Origin: Trichomonas vaginalis G3
Lineage: Eukaryota > Parabasalia > Trichomonadida > Trichomonadidae
Length of the DNA: 64,000 nt
Direction of reading: 5' to 3'
Assembly (NCBI RefSeq): GCF_026262505.1
Contig: NC_067207.1
Location: forward strand, 18,196,082-18,260,081
Every line of letters starts with the position of its first letter. Position 1 is the stretch's first letter. Shown here one piece after another: positions 19,851 through 29,897 of the stretch. The notes under the pieces are model-generated. The model did not search any database, was not told the origin of the DNA, and worked only from the letters and a program-made list of their open reading frames with translations. The translations under genes were made by a program, and so were the position numbers.

Positions 19851-21455
19851 ATGTGCTTAGGAATGAAAGTTATTACAAAATGGAAAATTGACAAAAATTC
19901 CAAAAAAATGGAATCAATTGTTATTGAAGTTAATGACGAGTTTTCCATTAATAAATTCTATTCAATGGATATAATGAATGATGTTTGTGCTTTTCTTTCA
20001 TCAGATTCCGTCGTTGTTTTCAATATTACTACAGAACGTCTAAAATTCAACAAAATTTATAAACGTCAACCTGAGGAACTAAAAAATAACGGCGATAATT
20101 CATGGGTTAATATCATTAACAAATCTAATATTGCATTTGGAACCGCAAAAGGTTCGATTTATCTTTACAACATCTATTCACAAAAATGCAAGTCAATTCA
20201 TACGGGATTCACTATAACAGACACTTTTGTTTATAAAGATTCTGTTGGAATTTGCGTTGTCGGTCCAAAAATCGTTTTAATCTCAGCATCAGGAGATTCT
20301 ATTCAAAGTATTAATTTCGAAGCACCATCCCCTTATATTAAGAATATTATCTCGTTTTCTGATACTGTCGCATTCTGCTGCAGTTCATTTTTATACTCAG
20401 GAAAATTATTGCCAAATTATGAACCAAAACAGATCTCCGAAAATGTTATGATGATTTCCTCAACGGAAGACTCTACTATATCAGCAGATTTCTTTGGAGA
20501 AATATCTAAAATAAATGAAACAAAGAAAGAAGAAATTGGAAAGACCGAAATGGGCGTCTTCGCTTTACTTAATACAAATCATGGACCAATTTACGTTGAT
20601 ATGGTCGGTGGAATACATTTAGGAAATAATTCGATCACAATTAAAGATATTTCTTCAGCTATGGATTACAGCTATGACTCTATCAATGACAGAATCATAT
20701 TTATTGCTCGTAACTCTTTAATGGCAGCTTCTCTCAAGAATTTAGTAGAAAATGTTCCAAAAGTAGTCAGAGAACCAATTATTAAGCCATATTCAGAACC
20801 AGAGAATGAAGTTGAACCTGTTCAACAACCAGTTGTCCCAGAAAAACAACCAGAACCAGAGCCAATTACAAAAGAACCAGAAGAAAAGGCTCATGAAGTT
20901 GTTGAGCAACCAACAGTTGAACTCGAATCTGTTCTTGATGTATTCAGACCATTTACAGACTTAAATCCTGAAGAAAAAGTTGAATTTCTCATGACAGCTC
21001 CAGAAGAACAGTTTCTCAAGGCTTTACGTGAGAATTCCAAGGAAGTTTTGGAAGTTAAAGGCAAGAACCATATCGTTGAAAGCCTTATCGAGACAAAACA
21101 ATGGATTAGAGCCTCTCATCTTTCGAATGCATTTGATGAGAACTTAAATGAACTTCTTCTTCAATATCCAGACTTAGGGAAGACAGAATTTCCAGAATGT
21201 GTCTCTTCGATATCATCTGATGCTAATAATTGGAAAGATAACGCAATAATTCTGAAATTACTTGCTTCAAACTTTATGATGACTGGTTTATTGCGCTGGA
21301 GCTTGGCAACATTTATTGTTGCTAATGATAAATCAAAAATTAGAGTACTTGTTGAAGACGATCATACCTTATTTGATGATGTAAGCGCATTTACAAGGGA
21401 CTATGAAAATACAGATGCAACAAAATTGCTTAAGAGTCTTAATATCGGTTTTTAA
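19851..21455 (+). CDS. Beta-propeller plus helical-domain protein, 534 aa, function unknown
   Basis: Residues 1-305 are beta-rich with repeated short strands and turn motifs (VVVFNITTERL, IAFGTAKGSIYLYN, GPKIVLISASGDSI), which suggests a divergent WD40-like propeller. Residues 315-365 form a Pro/Glu-rich linker (repeats of EPEN, VVPEKQPEPEP). Residues 370-534 are helical (FLKALRENSKEVLEV, IVESLIETKQWIRASHLSNAF). This plan occurs in coat and RNA-granule scaffolds such as Sec31 or Edc4, but no signature residue decides between them, so no function is assigned. The start could be Met1 or Met5 (19863). No membrane segment or targeting peptide is visible. Confidence 0.75.
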   Translation: MCLGMKVITKWKIDKNSKKMESIVIEVNDEFSINKFYSMDIMNDVCAFLSSDSVVVFNITTERLKFNKIYKRQPEELKNNGDNSWVNIINKSNIAFGTAKGSIYLYNIYSQKCKSIHTGFTITDTFVYKDSVGICVVGPKIVLISASGDSIQSINFEAPSPYIKNIISFSDTVAFCCSSFLYSGKLLPNYEPKQISENVMMISSTEDSTISADFFGEISKINETKKEEIGKTEMGVFALLNTNHGPIYVDMVGGIHLGNNSITIKDISSAMDYSYDSINDRIIFIARNSLMAASLKNLVENVPKVVREPIIKPYSEPENEVEPVQQPVVPEKQPEPEPITKEPEEKAHEVVEQPTVELESVLDVFRPFTDLNPEEKVEFLMTAPEEQFLKALRENSKEVLEVKGKNHIVESLIETKQWIRASHLSNAFDENLNELLLQYPDLGKTEFPECVSSISSDANNWKDNAIILKLLASNFMMTGLLRWSLATFIVANDKSKIRVLVEDDHTLFDDVSAFTRDYENTDATKLLKSLNIGF

Positions 21456-21833
21456 GTAAATATTTGTTATGTGTTTTTTTGAAATTTCATAAAAAAAAGT
21501 TTTAATTTCACAAGTCAATCGTAAGATATGATAAATGGTTTGTTCCAAAATCATATATGGCAAGTACAGAGTAATATTCCATTCGATATTCTTATCGAAT
21601 TGCAAATTTCACTTCCCACAATTATTGAGCTTTCAGAAACTTTTGATTTTTAGTTGTTCGAATGATTATTTTTATGCTGGAGATCTGTTTCTTCCGTATG
21701 ACTTAGTAATATATAAACCATTGAAGAAATTTTTGAGAAATCTCCTTTCTGCCGATAAATTTCTCTCAATTTATATCTGATTTCAGAAATTTTATGATAG
21801 GTAGTACGATAAGATAATCACTTCATTTAGGAA
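21456..21833. other. Intergenic, nothing recognised
   Basis: AT-rich spacer between two plus-strand genes. It probably holds the 3' end signals of the propeller gene and the promoter of the OsmC gene. TCATTT at about 21821-21829 lies just before the OsmC ATG and fits the initiator. Confidence 0.45.
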
Positions 21834-22253
21834 ATGCTCAGCAGCGTTGGTTTGTTCTCACGTGGCGACAAGGCTACAGCTAAGCTTATTCACGGCCTTG
21901 AGTGGTTCACTGTTAACAAAGACGGCAAGGGCTGTGTTATGACAACAGGCCCAGGCTCAGCTCCAACACCACCAGATTACTTGCTCATGGGTCTTGGTGC
22001 ATGTGCAGGCAATGGTATCAAGTTCCTTCTTGACAAGAACGGCATCAAATACACAAAGCTCGAAATCGAAGTTAATTCTGACTGGGAATACAAACCACAG
22101 AAGCGCCTTGACAACATCCGCATTGGTGTTTCTACCGATGCAGAGTGCGACCACGAGAAACTCGAGAAGATTGTTCAGCAAGCAGAACAAGGAATCTGCC
22201 CAATTGCAGGCACACTCCTGCACACACCAAAGATCAAGAGTTTCCTCAAGTAA
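21834..22253 (+). CDS. OsmC-family peroxide-defence protein, probably hydrogenosomal
   Basis: A 139-aa protein of usual OsmC length. The two redox cysteines lie in LMGLGACAGNGI and EQGICPIAG, the expected spacing for an OsmC/Ohr thiol peroxidase that reduces organic hydroperoxides. The N-terminus MLSSVGLFSRG looks like a short trichomonad hydrogenosomal presequence (Met-Leu-Ser start, Arg near the cleavage site). T. vaginalis OsmC is known to be hydrogenosomal; the location here is inferred. Codon use is clearly less AT-rich than in the neighbours, as in highly expressed genes. The 3' part from 22107 onward is duplicated in inverted orientation at 29557-29411, where only the last 147 bp remain. 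An initiator-like TCATTT lies just before the ATG. Confidence 0.93.
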   Translation: MLSSVGLFSRGDKATAKLIHGLEWFTVNKDGKGCVMTTGPGSAPTPPDYLLMGLGACAGNGIKFLLDKNGIKYTKLEIEVNSDWEYKPQKRLDNIRIGVSTDAECDHEKLEKIVQQAEQGICPIAGTLLHTPKIKSFLK

Positions 22254-22757
22254 AATGTCATTTCGATTATTATAATTTTTCATATATTTTACTACTGATT
22301 TTGCAAGTTTTAGTTTTTGTTTATGAACTACAACTCATCTAGCCAATTTATGCTTTTTTTATTAAAGAAAGAAACATCTAATGCATATTTATTCTTTGCT
22401 AAACAAAATCCAATTCTTAACTCTGCAAGTACAATCACTATTATTCTTTGCTCTCGAAGATATTATTTATAAAATCATTACAATGTTGTTTTATTCCTAC
22501 CAAAATATATTAAAATCCGATAATACACACGTATAAAAGAATATTTCATATTTAGATAGTGATGTGTTATAAAAGAGTAATTTCTAAGAAGACGTATAAG
22601 CAGATTTTTATGATGTTCATTTATTTCTAATATCTAGAGTAAGGCGTATAGGCATTATGTATATTTTTTTCCAATCGAAAATCACACTTTTTTAATTTTT
22701 CTCAAAGAGTTTACAATTTTGTATTATCCAATACAAATATATTGAAAGAAATGTCAA

Positions 22758-22839
22758 GGCACGATGGCCGAGTGGTTAAGGCGTGGGATTAGAGTCCCCA
22801 TGGGCTTGTCCCGCATCAGTTCAAATCTGGTTCGTGTCG
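22758..22839 (+). tRNA. tRNA-Ser-like gene, copy 1 (anticodon AGA inferred)
   Basis: This 82-nt class II tRNA has acceptor stem GGCACGA with TCGTGTC, discriminator G, A-box TGGCCGAGTGG, long variable arm (GGG CTTGT CCC) and a T arm with loop TTCAAAT. It is followed by T6 (22840-22845), a Pol III stop. Alignment to eukaryotic tRNA-Ser puts AGA in the loop TTAGAGT, with an A31-C39 mismatch at the base of the loop. The G discriminator favours Ser over Leu. Confidence 0.8.
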
Positions 22840-23151
22840 TTTTTTGCTTTTTATCTTGTTTGGGAAGCTTCACATGGAATGAGAACAACAAAGTCCATAT
22901 TTTTTCCCTAAAGATTGCTTTAGCATTTACCAAAAGACATAAGACAAAATAGTTTTTAATCTTAATTATAATACTATTGCTTGTTTTGTATCAAGAAACA
23001 TACATATTGAGCTATTTGAAAACTTATGATTACAGAACCAATAGAAGAAAGAGAACGTAAGCACAAACAAGTATGTCGACGAAGCAAAATGAGATATCCT
23101 ATTATATATATTTGAGCTTACTTTTTTTAATCTTTCATCTCAGTTATTTAA

Positions 23152-24192
23152 GGGTGCACCCGTATGTACGTTTATTTGAGAGGAGGAGGATTACCCTCTC
23201 AATTTTGAGGGATTCGTTAGTTTATTTTCTCGATGAATATGCAATAAAATTTGATTTTTACCTTATCAATATACTTCATATAATATACACATGTTCATGT
23301 AAAAACTTTTTTCCAAAATCCTCAGGAATTAAGGGATTTTTGAATTTTAAGAATTTTTTCGAATTTTTTCGAAAAAAAAATATTTTCAGAACAGCCTTAA
23401 CGGCTAAGATTTAGGAACAATGTTAAGTATCAAAAAGAAAGGAGGTCTGATATAGACAACATATATCGTTGAAGGTTGAAAAAATCTCTAATATTTGAGC
23501 CCAAAATTTCAAATTTTAATTTTTGAAAAAAGAGGCCACCCGTATGTACGTTTATTTGAGAGGAGGAGGATTATATTTTTGAAAGGGTGAAACATTATGA
23601 ATATGTTAATTATATAATAATATGTATTATTATAAAAAAGAAAAAAATAAAGCACGTTAAAATTTTTCTTTCTTGATTTTTTACAAAATCTACTTAGAAT
23701 TATGCAAAATATGACTAAATAATTATAAATTTCAAGTTAAATTTTAATTTTGATAAATAATTTAAATTTCAAAATATCAAGTTCAGTTCGACTATGTATG
23801 TAGTAATTCCTCAATAAAGTGCCAAAACCCTATTAAAATATATGAACATTTGCAACATTTTAATGTTTTTATTTAAAAATTTGTTGGAATATGAGCTTCA
23901 AACAATTATTATGTAAATAAAAATAATTAAATATATGTATTTATTCGTATTACAACCGTAGTAAGTCGATTCTTCCTTTCTTCTACTGAGTTTTGAATTT
24001 GATTTCGAATTGTAAAGAGATTCAAAGGGAAAATACTAGCGGATAAAAACTACCTCCATGAAAGGGTCATAATGGAGTCAAGTTGTATTTTTTGATATTT
24101 TTTGCTATTCGAGCCTAAATAAGGTAGCCAAGATAATGCCTAAAAATAAGGTTCTAAATTCTGAAGTTTACATGATCCTGTCGTGTCCACCC
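23152..24192. mobile_element. TTAA-flanked non-autonomous element, family A copy 2 (1041 bp)
   Basis: Nearly identical to 13607-14648, in the same orientation. TTAA lies at 23148-23151 and 24193-24196. The opposite arm of the inverted repeat has the uninserted site with a single TTAA (about 28513-28516), which proves precise insertion with a TTAA duplication. The internal 36-37-bp direct repeat recurs near 23158 and 23539. No transposase frame. Confidence 0.92.
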
Positions 24193-24398
24193 TTAACAAG
24201 AGATACAATGAAAAGTTAATAACAAATATAGATCATTATTTCCTGTATATAATATACTGCACTACTTCTATCAGACCTAATAGAATGCTTATTGTATCCA
24301 CATTTAAAATGAAAGAAAAATTCTTTTGATCTGAACAAATTTCTACATAAATTGCTAAATATCTATGACTAAATTATATATTTTTAAGAGAATGTCAA

Positions 24399-24480
24399 GG
24401 CATGATGGCCGAGTGGTTAAGGCGTGGGATTAGAGTCCCCATGGGCTTGTCCCGCATCAGTTCAAATCTGGTTCGTGTCG
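24399..24480 (+). tRNA. tRNA-Ser-like gene, copy 2
   Basis: Same 82-nt gene as at 22758 with one acceptor-stem change (GGCATGA, so a T-G wobble replaces C-G). T6 at 24481-24486. About 100 bp after it matches the sequence after the copy at 56210, showing common descent of the two loci. Confidence 0.78.
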
Positions 24481-24589
24481 TTTTTTGCTTACTTTGGATT
24501 TTTTAATATTTCAATACTTGAATGGTCAATTTTCTTCTCAAAGTTTAACAAATTTATTTTTCTAAATGAAATTGTTTTTGAGAAAAACA

Positions 24590-25844
24590 TGTTGTAAACA
24601 GAAATTCATCAAAAGTGACACCTCAGAAAAGCTAAAATATTGAATTTTTGGAACTTTTGATAGAGCACGTTTTTAAATATTAATTAAAGTAAATGTATAT
24701 TTTGTAAAGATTCTTTTTAATAAAAAAATAAAATTTTGAAGAAGAACACAAAATCTTCTGAAAAATAATATCACATAAACTCATATTATTTTCTAATATA
24801 TAACTATTTTATATAAAAATCAAATTCAATGATCTTAAAAGCGAATGATAAACCTCAAAATTTACGAATATAATGAGTGGGAATATAATGCTTATCTATC
24901 ATAAAACCATATGAAATATCAATTTTTGCTTTACGCCTAATTTTTGACGACAATTAGCAAAAAATGTTAAATGTTAACACTCAGTCCATTTGAATATGAA
25001 AAATAAAATTGACTTTGATTAAATGTTTTTATTTATCATGCAATTCTTCTTGCGACCAAAGATTTGAATAAAAGTTCAAAAAATAAGATAGCTTAAAAAA
25101 TAATATACGGTAGTGTTTACTAATAGATGAATAGTATATAAATTCTATTAAAATGGATTTGATCCAAAAAAATATATAAAATTTGATCATAAATAAAATC
25201 GTTTTAAATTACTTCTTCATTTAAATTATAACAATTATTTTTGGTTTTATATTTTTTTGGATCAAATCCATTTTAATAGAATTTATATACTATTCATCTA
25301 TTAGTAAACACTACCGTATATTATTTTTTAAGCTATCTTATTTTTTGAACTTTTATTCAAATCTTTGGTCGCAAGAAGAATTGCATGATAAATAAAAACA
25401 TTTAATCAAAGTCAATTTTATTTTTCATATTCAAATGGACTGAGTGTTAACATTTAACATTTTTTGCTAATTGTCGTCAAAAATTAGGCGTAAAGCAAAA
25501 ATTGATATTTCATATGGTTTTATGATAGATAAGCATTATATTCCCACTCATTATATTCGTAAATTTTGAGGTTTATCATTCGCTTTTAAGATCATTGAAT
25601 TTGATTTTTATATAAAATAGTTATATATTAGAAAATAATATGAGTTTATGTGATATTATTTTTCAGAAGATTTCATTCTATATGCCTATGAAAAGTACTC
25701 TCAAAACTAACTTTTTCCTAATTCTAATTAAATCTAGAATATTGTATTATGCTTAGTATTATTTCATTTTTCTCATTCAATTTAGAATTTACAAATGTCA
25801 AAAAATTGAGAGCTGTCACTTTTGATGAATTTCTGTTTATTACA
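24590..25844. mobile_element. Foldback element B, complete copy (about 1.25 kb) with long hairpin arms
   Basis: Ends read TGTTGTAAACAGAAATTC on the left and, inward on the right, TGTAATAAACAGAAATTC, then share ATCAAAAGTGACA. Inside, roughly 24740-25165 and 25255-25672 are inverted copies of each other around a loop of about 90 bp, so the element could form a hairpin with arms of about 420 bp. The direct repeat TTTTTGAGAAAAACA(T) flanks it at 24575-24590 and 25845-25860. The related sequence at 56384-56400 has this only once, the empty site. No ORF of note. Confidence 0.88.
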
Positions 25845-25924
25845 TTTTTGAGAAAAACATATTACTTTTAAAATGCATAGTCATCGATAAACTAATTAAT
25901 GATAATATGTTTAATTTCAATTAA

Positions 25925-28199
25925 GGATACCCTTACATTGCGTAGTTAGAAAGAGAATATGATATTGTCATGATTGCTAAAGTTTTAGGCTCCAGAAATG
26001 AATATACATCAAACTGAAACAATTGATAAATTGAATGAACTTTTGAGAGGTTCTCAAATAAAAAAAATTATCTAATTTTTTACAATATTACTATTATTTT
26101 ATCCACATATGTATATATAGTAATTTGAGAAAACTTTTAGGAAAAAATAAGTTTAATAAAAATCTGAATTTTACTTGTTGTGGGATTGTTATTAATTGAC
26201 ACTCCAGACGTATTACTAATAGTTATGCGTATGCAATTAAAGTATTTCTGATGGACAAAATGTGAGATTTATATCAGATAATTCATTTCTACTATTAAGT
26301 TATTCATTTATGAGTTTGCACTTATTCGCACTAAATAAATAACTATTAAAAATTGTTTTAATTAATTGACACCATATAATAGAGTGAATTTTGTTTGATC
26401 AAACAACAATAGATGATAGATATAAAGCCAAGAAACTTGCTATTAATATGCTCTACTTGCTATTTCAATGTAAGTATGATATTTTCTAAATGTTTCGTTC
26501 AGATAACTTAGATATATTAGTCAAAATTTGAAATTTTAATAGCACATATATTAAAAATAATTATTATTCATAAAAGATTAATGAAATAGTAAAAAAAATC
26601 AATCAAATTATAAAAATACAACATTTAGAAGAATTCTTATTATCCTTCAAAAAGTCAGTATTTCTGCTGTAATTTTCTACAACATTGTAGTTATTGCACT
26701 TTGTCTATGGATTTGTATATATGTTATATATAAATTATATATCTAAACTGCCCATAAGTGCAATTTTTATATAAATTGTTTATTTCTTTAACAATTTCAT
26801 ATGAAATATGCTTTTTTAAGCATATCAAAGCTGTGTTCTTAATGTGCATGGATATATCAAGAAAAATGTCGAAAAAAAAATGTGAATTCACAAATTCACT
26901 GAATTTTCACCGTTTTTTGAATTTTGCTACAGCACTAATATTAAATAATACTAAAATCTTCTGTCTTTGTAAAAGAATAAATTCTGACAAAAAGTGCTCG
27001 TTTAAATTTAATGATCATCTGTATGACTAAGTGGTAAAAAGTGTTTATGACCAAAAAAGGGTTACATGCTTAGTCTATTTTTCTGACAGGATACTCTAGA
27101 TTTACATGATCTCTATTTCATATCTCCGTTTTTAGATTCTTCGACAGATTTTATGATAGAAAACCAAGATTAACAAATTTCCGGCATGTTAATGAAGAAA
27201 TCTGCAGCTACCCTCAATATTATTTCAATAATCAGTATCGTTTCTCTTACAATTTATTTTTTTCTCAATAATTTAACAAGAAATAACAATACACACTTGG
27301 TTTTACGTATAAAAGCTAAGTGTCGAACTTAATCAACTTTACTTACTTAGCAAATGAATATTTTTGTGGTTGCGAGTTCTGAATGCTGAAGTTTTAGATT
27401 TCTCTATAAATGATATCATTGCACTTACAATGTTGTTCCAGCCTATCGCATAAATCATAGAAAATCCAAAAAAAAATAATATAAAGAAAATTCATGTCAT
27501 GAAGTTCAAAAAATACCGCGTAACATTAAAATTTGTTATGCATAATACATTTTAGCTATTATTGATTTTTTTTAATTTTCGAGAAATTGAATGGTGAGTC
27601 CGATAGAGAAATTTTTAAAAATCCTAGTCCCTCATAGAAGTAATTTCCCTCGTCTCCCGTACTTCCAAATGTATGCATATGACATAAACTTTTATGCATT
27701 ACACAAATGGCCAATAATATCTATAGAGTAAAAAATTAGAAATTTAATTTTTTTTATATGATAGTTATATTTCAGATTTGCGAGCGTAACTTTTTTCTCC
27801 ATGGCATACTTGTTTTAAGAGCAAATGATCAAAATCGTCCTTCAATTATTGAAGGAGCTGATATCTTTTGATAATTGAATTGAAAGGGTATTCAATTTTC
27901 AAATTTCCTCTCAATTTTGGAAACATATCAACTCTATGAATTAACAATTATGTGCCTTCACAGTTTATCAGTCATATAAGGTGCTTATAAAGAAAAAAGT
28001 TACGCTCGCAAAATATGTTTTTATATAGATTTCACATAAAATAATTATGTAATTTCTAAAAAGAATATTTTTGTTCTTGAATATTAAAGTGTATTGTAGT
28101 TTAAAAAGTTTTAAATATGTTGCTAAAATTTCAGGTTTATAGCTCATGTCTAGCATGACTTCTTCGTATGCGCAAAAAATCTGACACGTAAGGGTATCC
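25925..28199. mobile_element. TTAA-flanked element C, 2275 bp, no transposase
   Basis: TTAA lies at 25921-25924 and 28200-28203. The terminal inverted repeat is GGATACCCTTAC (left continues ATTGCG; right read inward continues GTGTCAGA). The longest open frame is 90 codons and looks random. A smaller hairpin-ended insert lies inside at about 27776-28013. The related spacer of locus 2 (56298-56493) lacks this element, so it arrived after the loci separated. Confidence 0.82.
27776..28013. repeat. Nested short inverted-repeat element (about 240 bp)
   Basis: The left end TTTGCGAGCGTAACTTTTTT and its exact complement at about 27992-28012 form terminal inverted repeats of 20 bp or more around AT-rich filler. 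Such ends suggest a small MITE inserted in element C. No clear target duplication; a flanking TA is possible but uninformative in this sequence. Confidence 0.55.
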
Positions 28200-28227
28200 T
28201 TAATTAATTAACACGCCTTATCAAAAA

Positions 28228-28309
28228 CGACACGAACCAGATTTGAACTGATGCGGGACAAGCCCATGGGGACTCTAATCCCACGCCTTAACCACTCGGC
28301 CATCGTGCC
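28228..28309 (-). tRNA. tRNA-Ser-like gene, copy 3
   Basis: Minus-strand 82-nt copy with the standard GGCACGA acceptor stem. Its downstream T run is only T5 (28227-28223), after which similarity to the left arm ends. It partners copy 2 in the inverted repeat. Confidence 0.78.
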
Positions 28310-28824
28310 TTGACATTCTCTTAAAAATATATAATTTAGTCATAGATATTTAGCAATTTATGTAGAAATTTGTTCAGATCAAAAGAATTTTTCTTTCATT
28401 TTAAATGTGGATACAATAAGCATTCTATTAGGTCTGATAGAAGTAGTGCAGTATATTATATACAGGAAATAATGATCTATATTTGTTATTAACTTTTCAT
28501 TGTATCTCTTGTTAAATAACTGAGATGAAAGATTAAAAAAAAGTAAGCTCAAATATATATAATAGGATATCTTATTTTGCTTCGTCGACATACTTGTTTG
28601 TGCTTACGTTCTCTTTCTTCTATTGGTTCTGTAATCATAAGTTTTCAAATAGCTCAATATGTATGTTTCTTGATACAAAACAAGCAATAGTATTATAATT
28701 AAGATTAAAAACTATTTTGTCTTATGTCTTTTGGTAAATGCTAAAGCAATCTTTAGGGAAAAAATATGGACTTTGTTGTTCTCATTCCATGTGAAGCTTC
28801 CCAAACAAGATAAAAAGCAAAAAA

Positions 28825-28906
28825 CGACACGAACCAGATTTGAACTGATGCGGGACAAGCCCATGGGGACTCTAATCCCACGCCTTAACCACTCGGCCAT
28901 CGTGCC
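28825..28906 (-). tRNA. tRNA-Ser-like gene, copy 4
   Basis: Minus-strand 82-nt copy identical by eye to copy 1, with T6 downstream. Its flanks (about 28634-28952) recur at 58055-58375 around copy 7. Confidence 0.8.
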
Positions 28907-29410
28907 TTGACATTTCTTTCAATATATTTGTATTGGATAATACAAAATTGTAAACTCTTTGAGAAAAATTAAAAAAGTGTGATTTTCGATTGGAAAAAAA
29001 TATACATAATGCCTATACGCCTTACTCTAGATATTAGAAATAAATGAACATCATAAAAATCTGCTTATACGTCTTCTTAGAAATTACTCTTTTATAACAC
29101 ATCACTATCTAAATATGAAATATTCTTTTATACGTGTGTATTATCGGATTTTAATATATTTTGGTAGGAATAAAACAACATTGTAATGATTTTATAAATA
29201 ATATCTTCGAGAGCAAAGAATAATAGTGATTGTACTTGCAGAGTTAAGAATTGGATTTTGTTTAGCAAAGAATAAATATGCATTAGATGTTTCTTTCTTT
29301 AATAAAAAAAGCATAAATTGGCTAGATGAGTTGTAGTTCATAAACAAAAACTAAAACTTGCAAAATCAGTAGTAAAATATATGAAAAATTATAATAATCG
29401 AAATGACATT

Positions 29411-29557
29411 TTACTTGAGGAAACTCTTGATCTTTGGTGTGTGCAGGAGTGTGCCTGCAATTGGGCAGATTCCTTGTTCTGCTTGCTGAACAATCTTCTC
29501 GAGTTTCTCGTGGTCGCACTCTGCATCGGTAGAAACACCAATGCGGATGTTGTCAAG
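29411..29557 (-). pseudogene. Truncated OsmC copy (last 147 bp only)
   Basis: It matches 22107-22253 in inverted orientation, including the second redox Cys region (ICPIAG) and the stop. It lacks the first Cys, the promoter and the start, so it cannot encode a working protein. It marks the outer edge of the inverted duplication. Confidence 0.9.
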
Positions 29558-29897
29558 ATATTTTGAATCTTATTAAAGATATTTTAATAAAGTAGTTGAA
29601 TTTCATTGAATTTTAAGTGTTAGAATCTTAAGTGTTAGAAGATATCTTGAAAACCAGTACTGTGGTTTCTATATTCTAACTAAAGGAGTATTTATAAACT
29701 TTTTGATGGAACGGAAAACAACACAACAAAATACTTGTAACATTAAAGCACTAATAAAATTACATTATGTTAGGCATGTTAATGCATTCCAAATAGTCTT
29801 AATATTGAAATTTTCTTTTGCTCAATGATAAAATGATGTAAAATTTTGATTAAATTACATCTCTTCAATTTTATTAACGTCTTGAAAAGTCTGTAAA
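29558..29897. other. Intergenic, nothing recognised
   Basis: AT-rich spacer between the edge of the inverted repeat and the next gene. A 15-bp near-tandem repeat (AAGTGTTAGAA twice, about 29614-29640) is the only pattern. Confidence 0.5.

Larger units (their letters stand above)
22107..24486. repeat. Left arm of the large tRNA-Ser inverted repeat (locus 1)
   Basis: This arm pairs with 28223-29557. Outer positions fit a constant coordinate sum of 51664 (22107 with 29557, tRNA start 22758 with 28906), so the outer kilobase is collinear with no net length difference. The arm holds the OsmC 3' end, two tRNA-Ser-like genes and, in this arm only, element A copy 2. Beyond 22107 the left side continues into intact OsmC whereas the right side diverges. 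Confidence 0.9.
28223..29557. repeat. Right arm of the large tRNA-Ser inverted repeat (locus 1)
   Basis: Reverse complement of 22107-24486 minus element A. It carries tRNA copies 3 and 4 and the truncated OsmC tail, and ends sharply at 29557 within OsmC codons. One extra T in a homopolymer near 28538-28546 is the only length change I noticed besides the element. Confidence 0.9.

Noticed and set aside
22758-22839. tRNA-Leu (TAG) reading of the tRNA gene
   Set aside because: Shifting the loop by one gives TAG, but the G discriminator, variable arm and alignment to eukaryotic tRNA-Ser favour Ser.
22764-22952. 62-codon ORF across tRNA copy 1 (and its mirror at 28712-28900)
   Set aside because: It translates the tRNA sequence and exists only because the tRNA is conserved.
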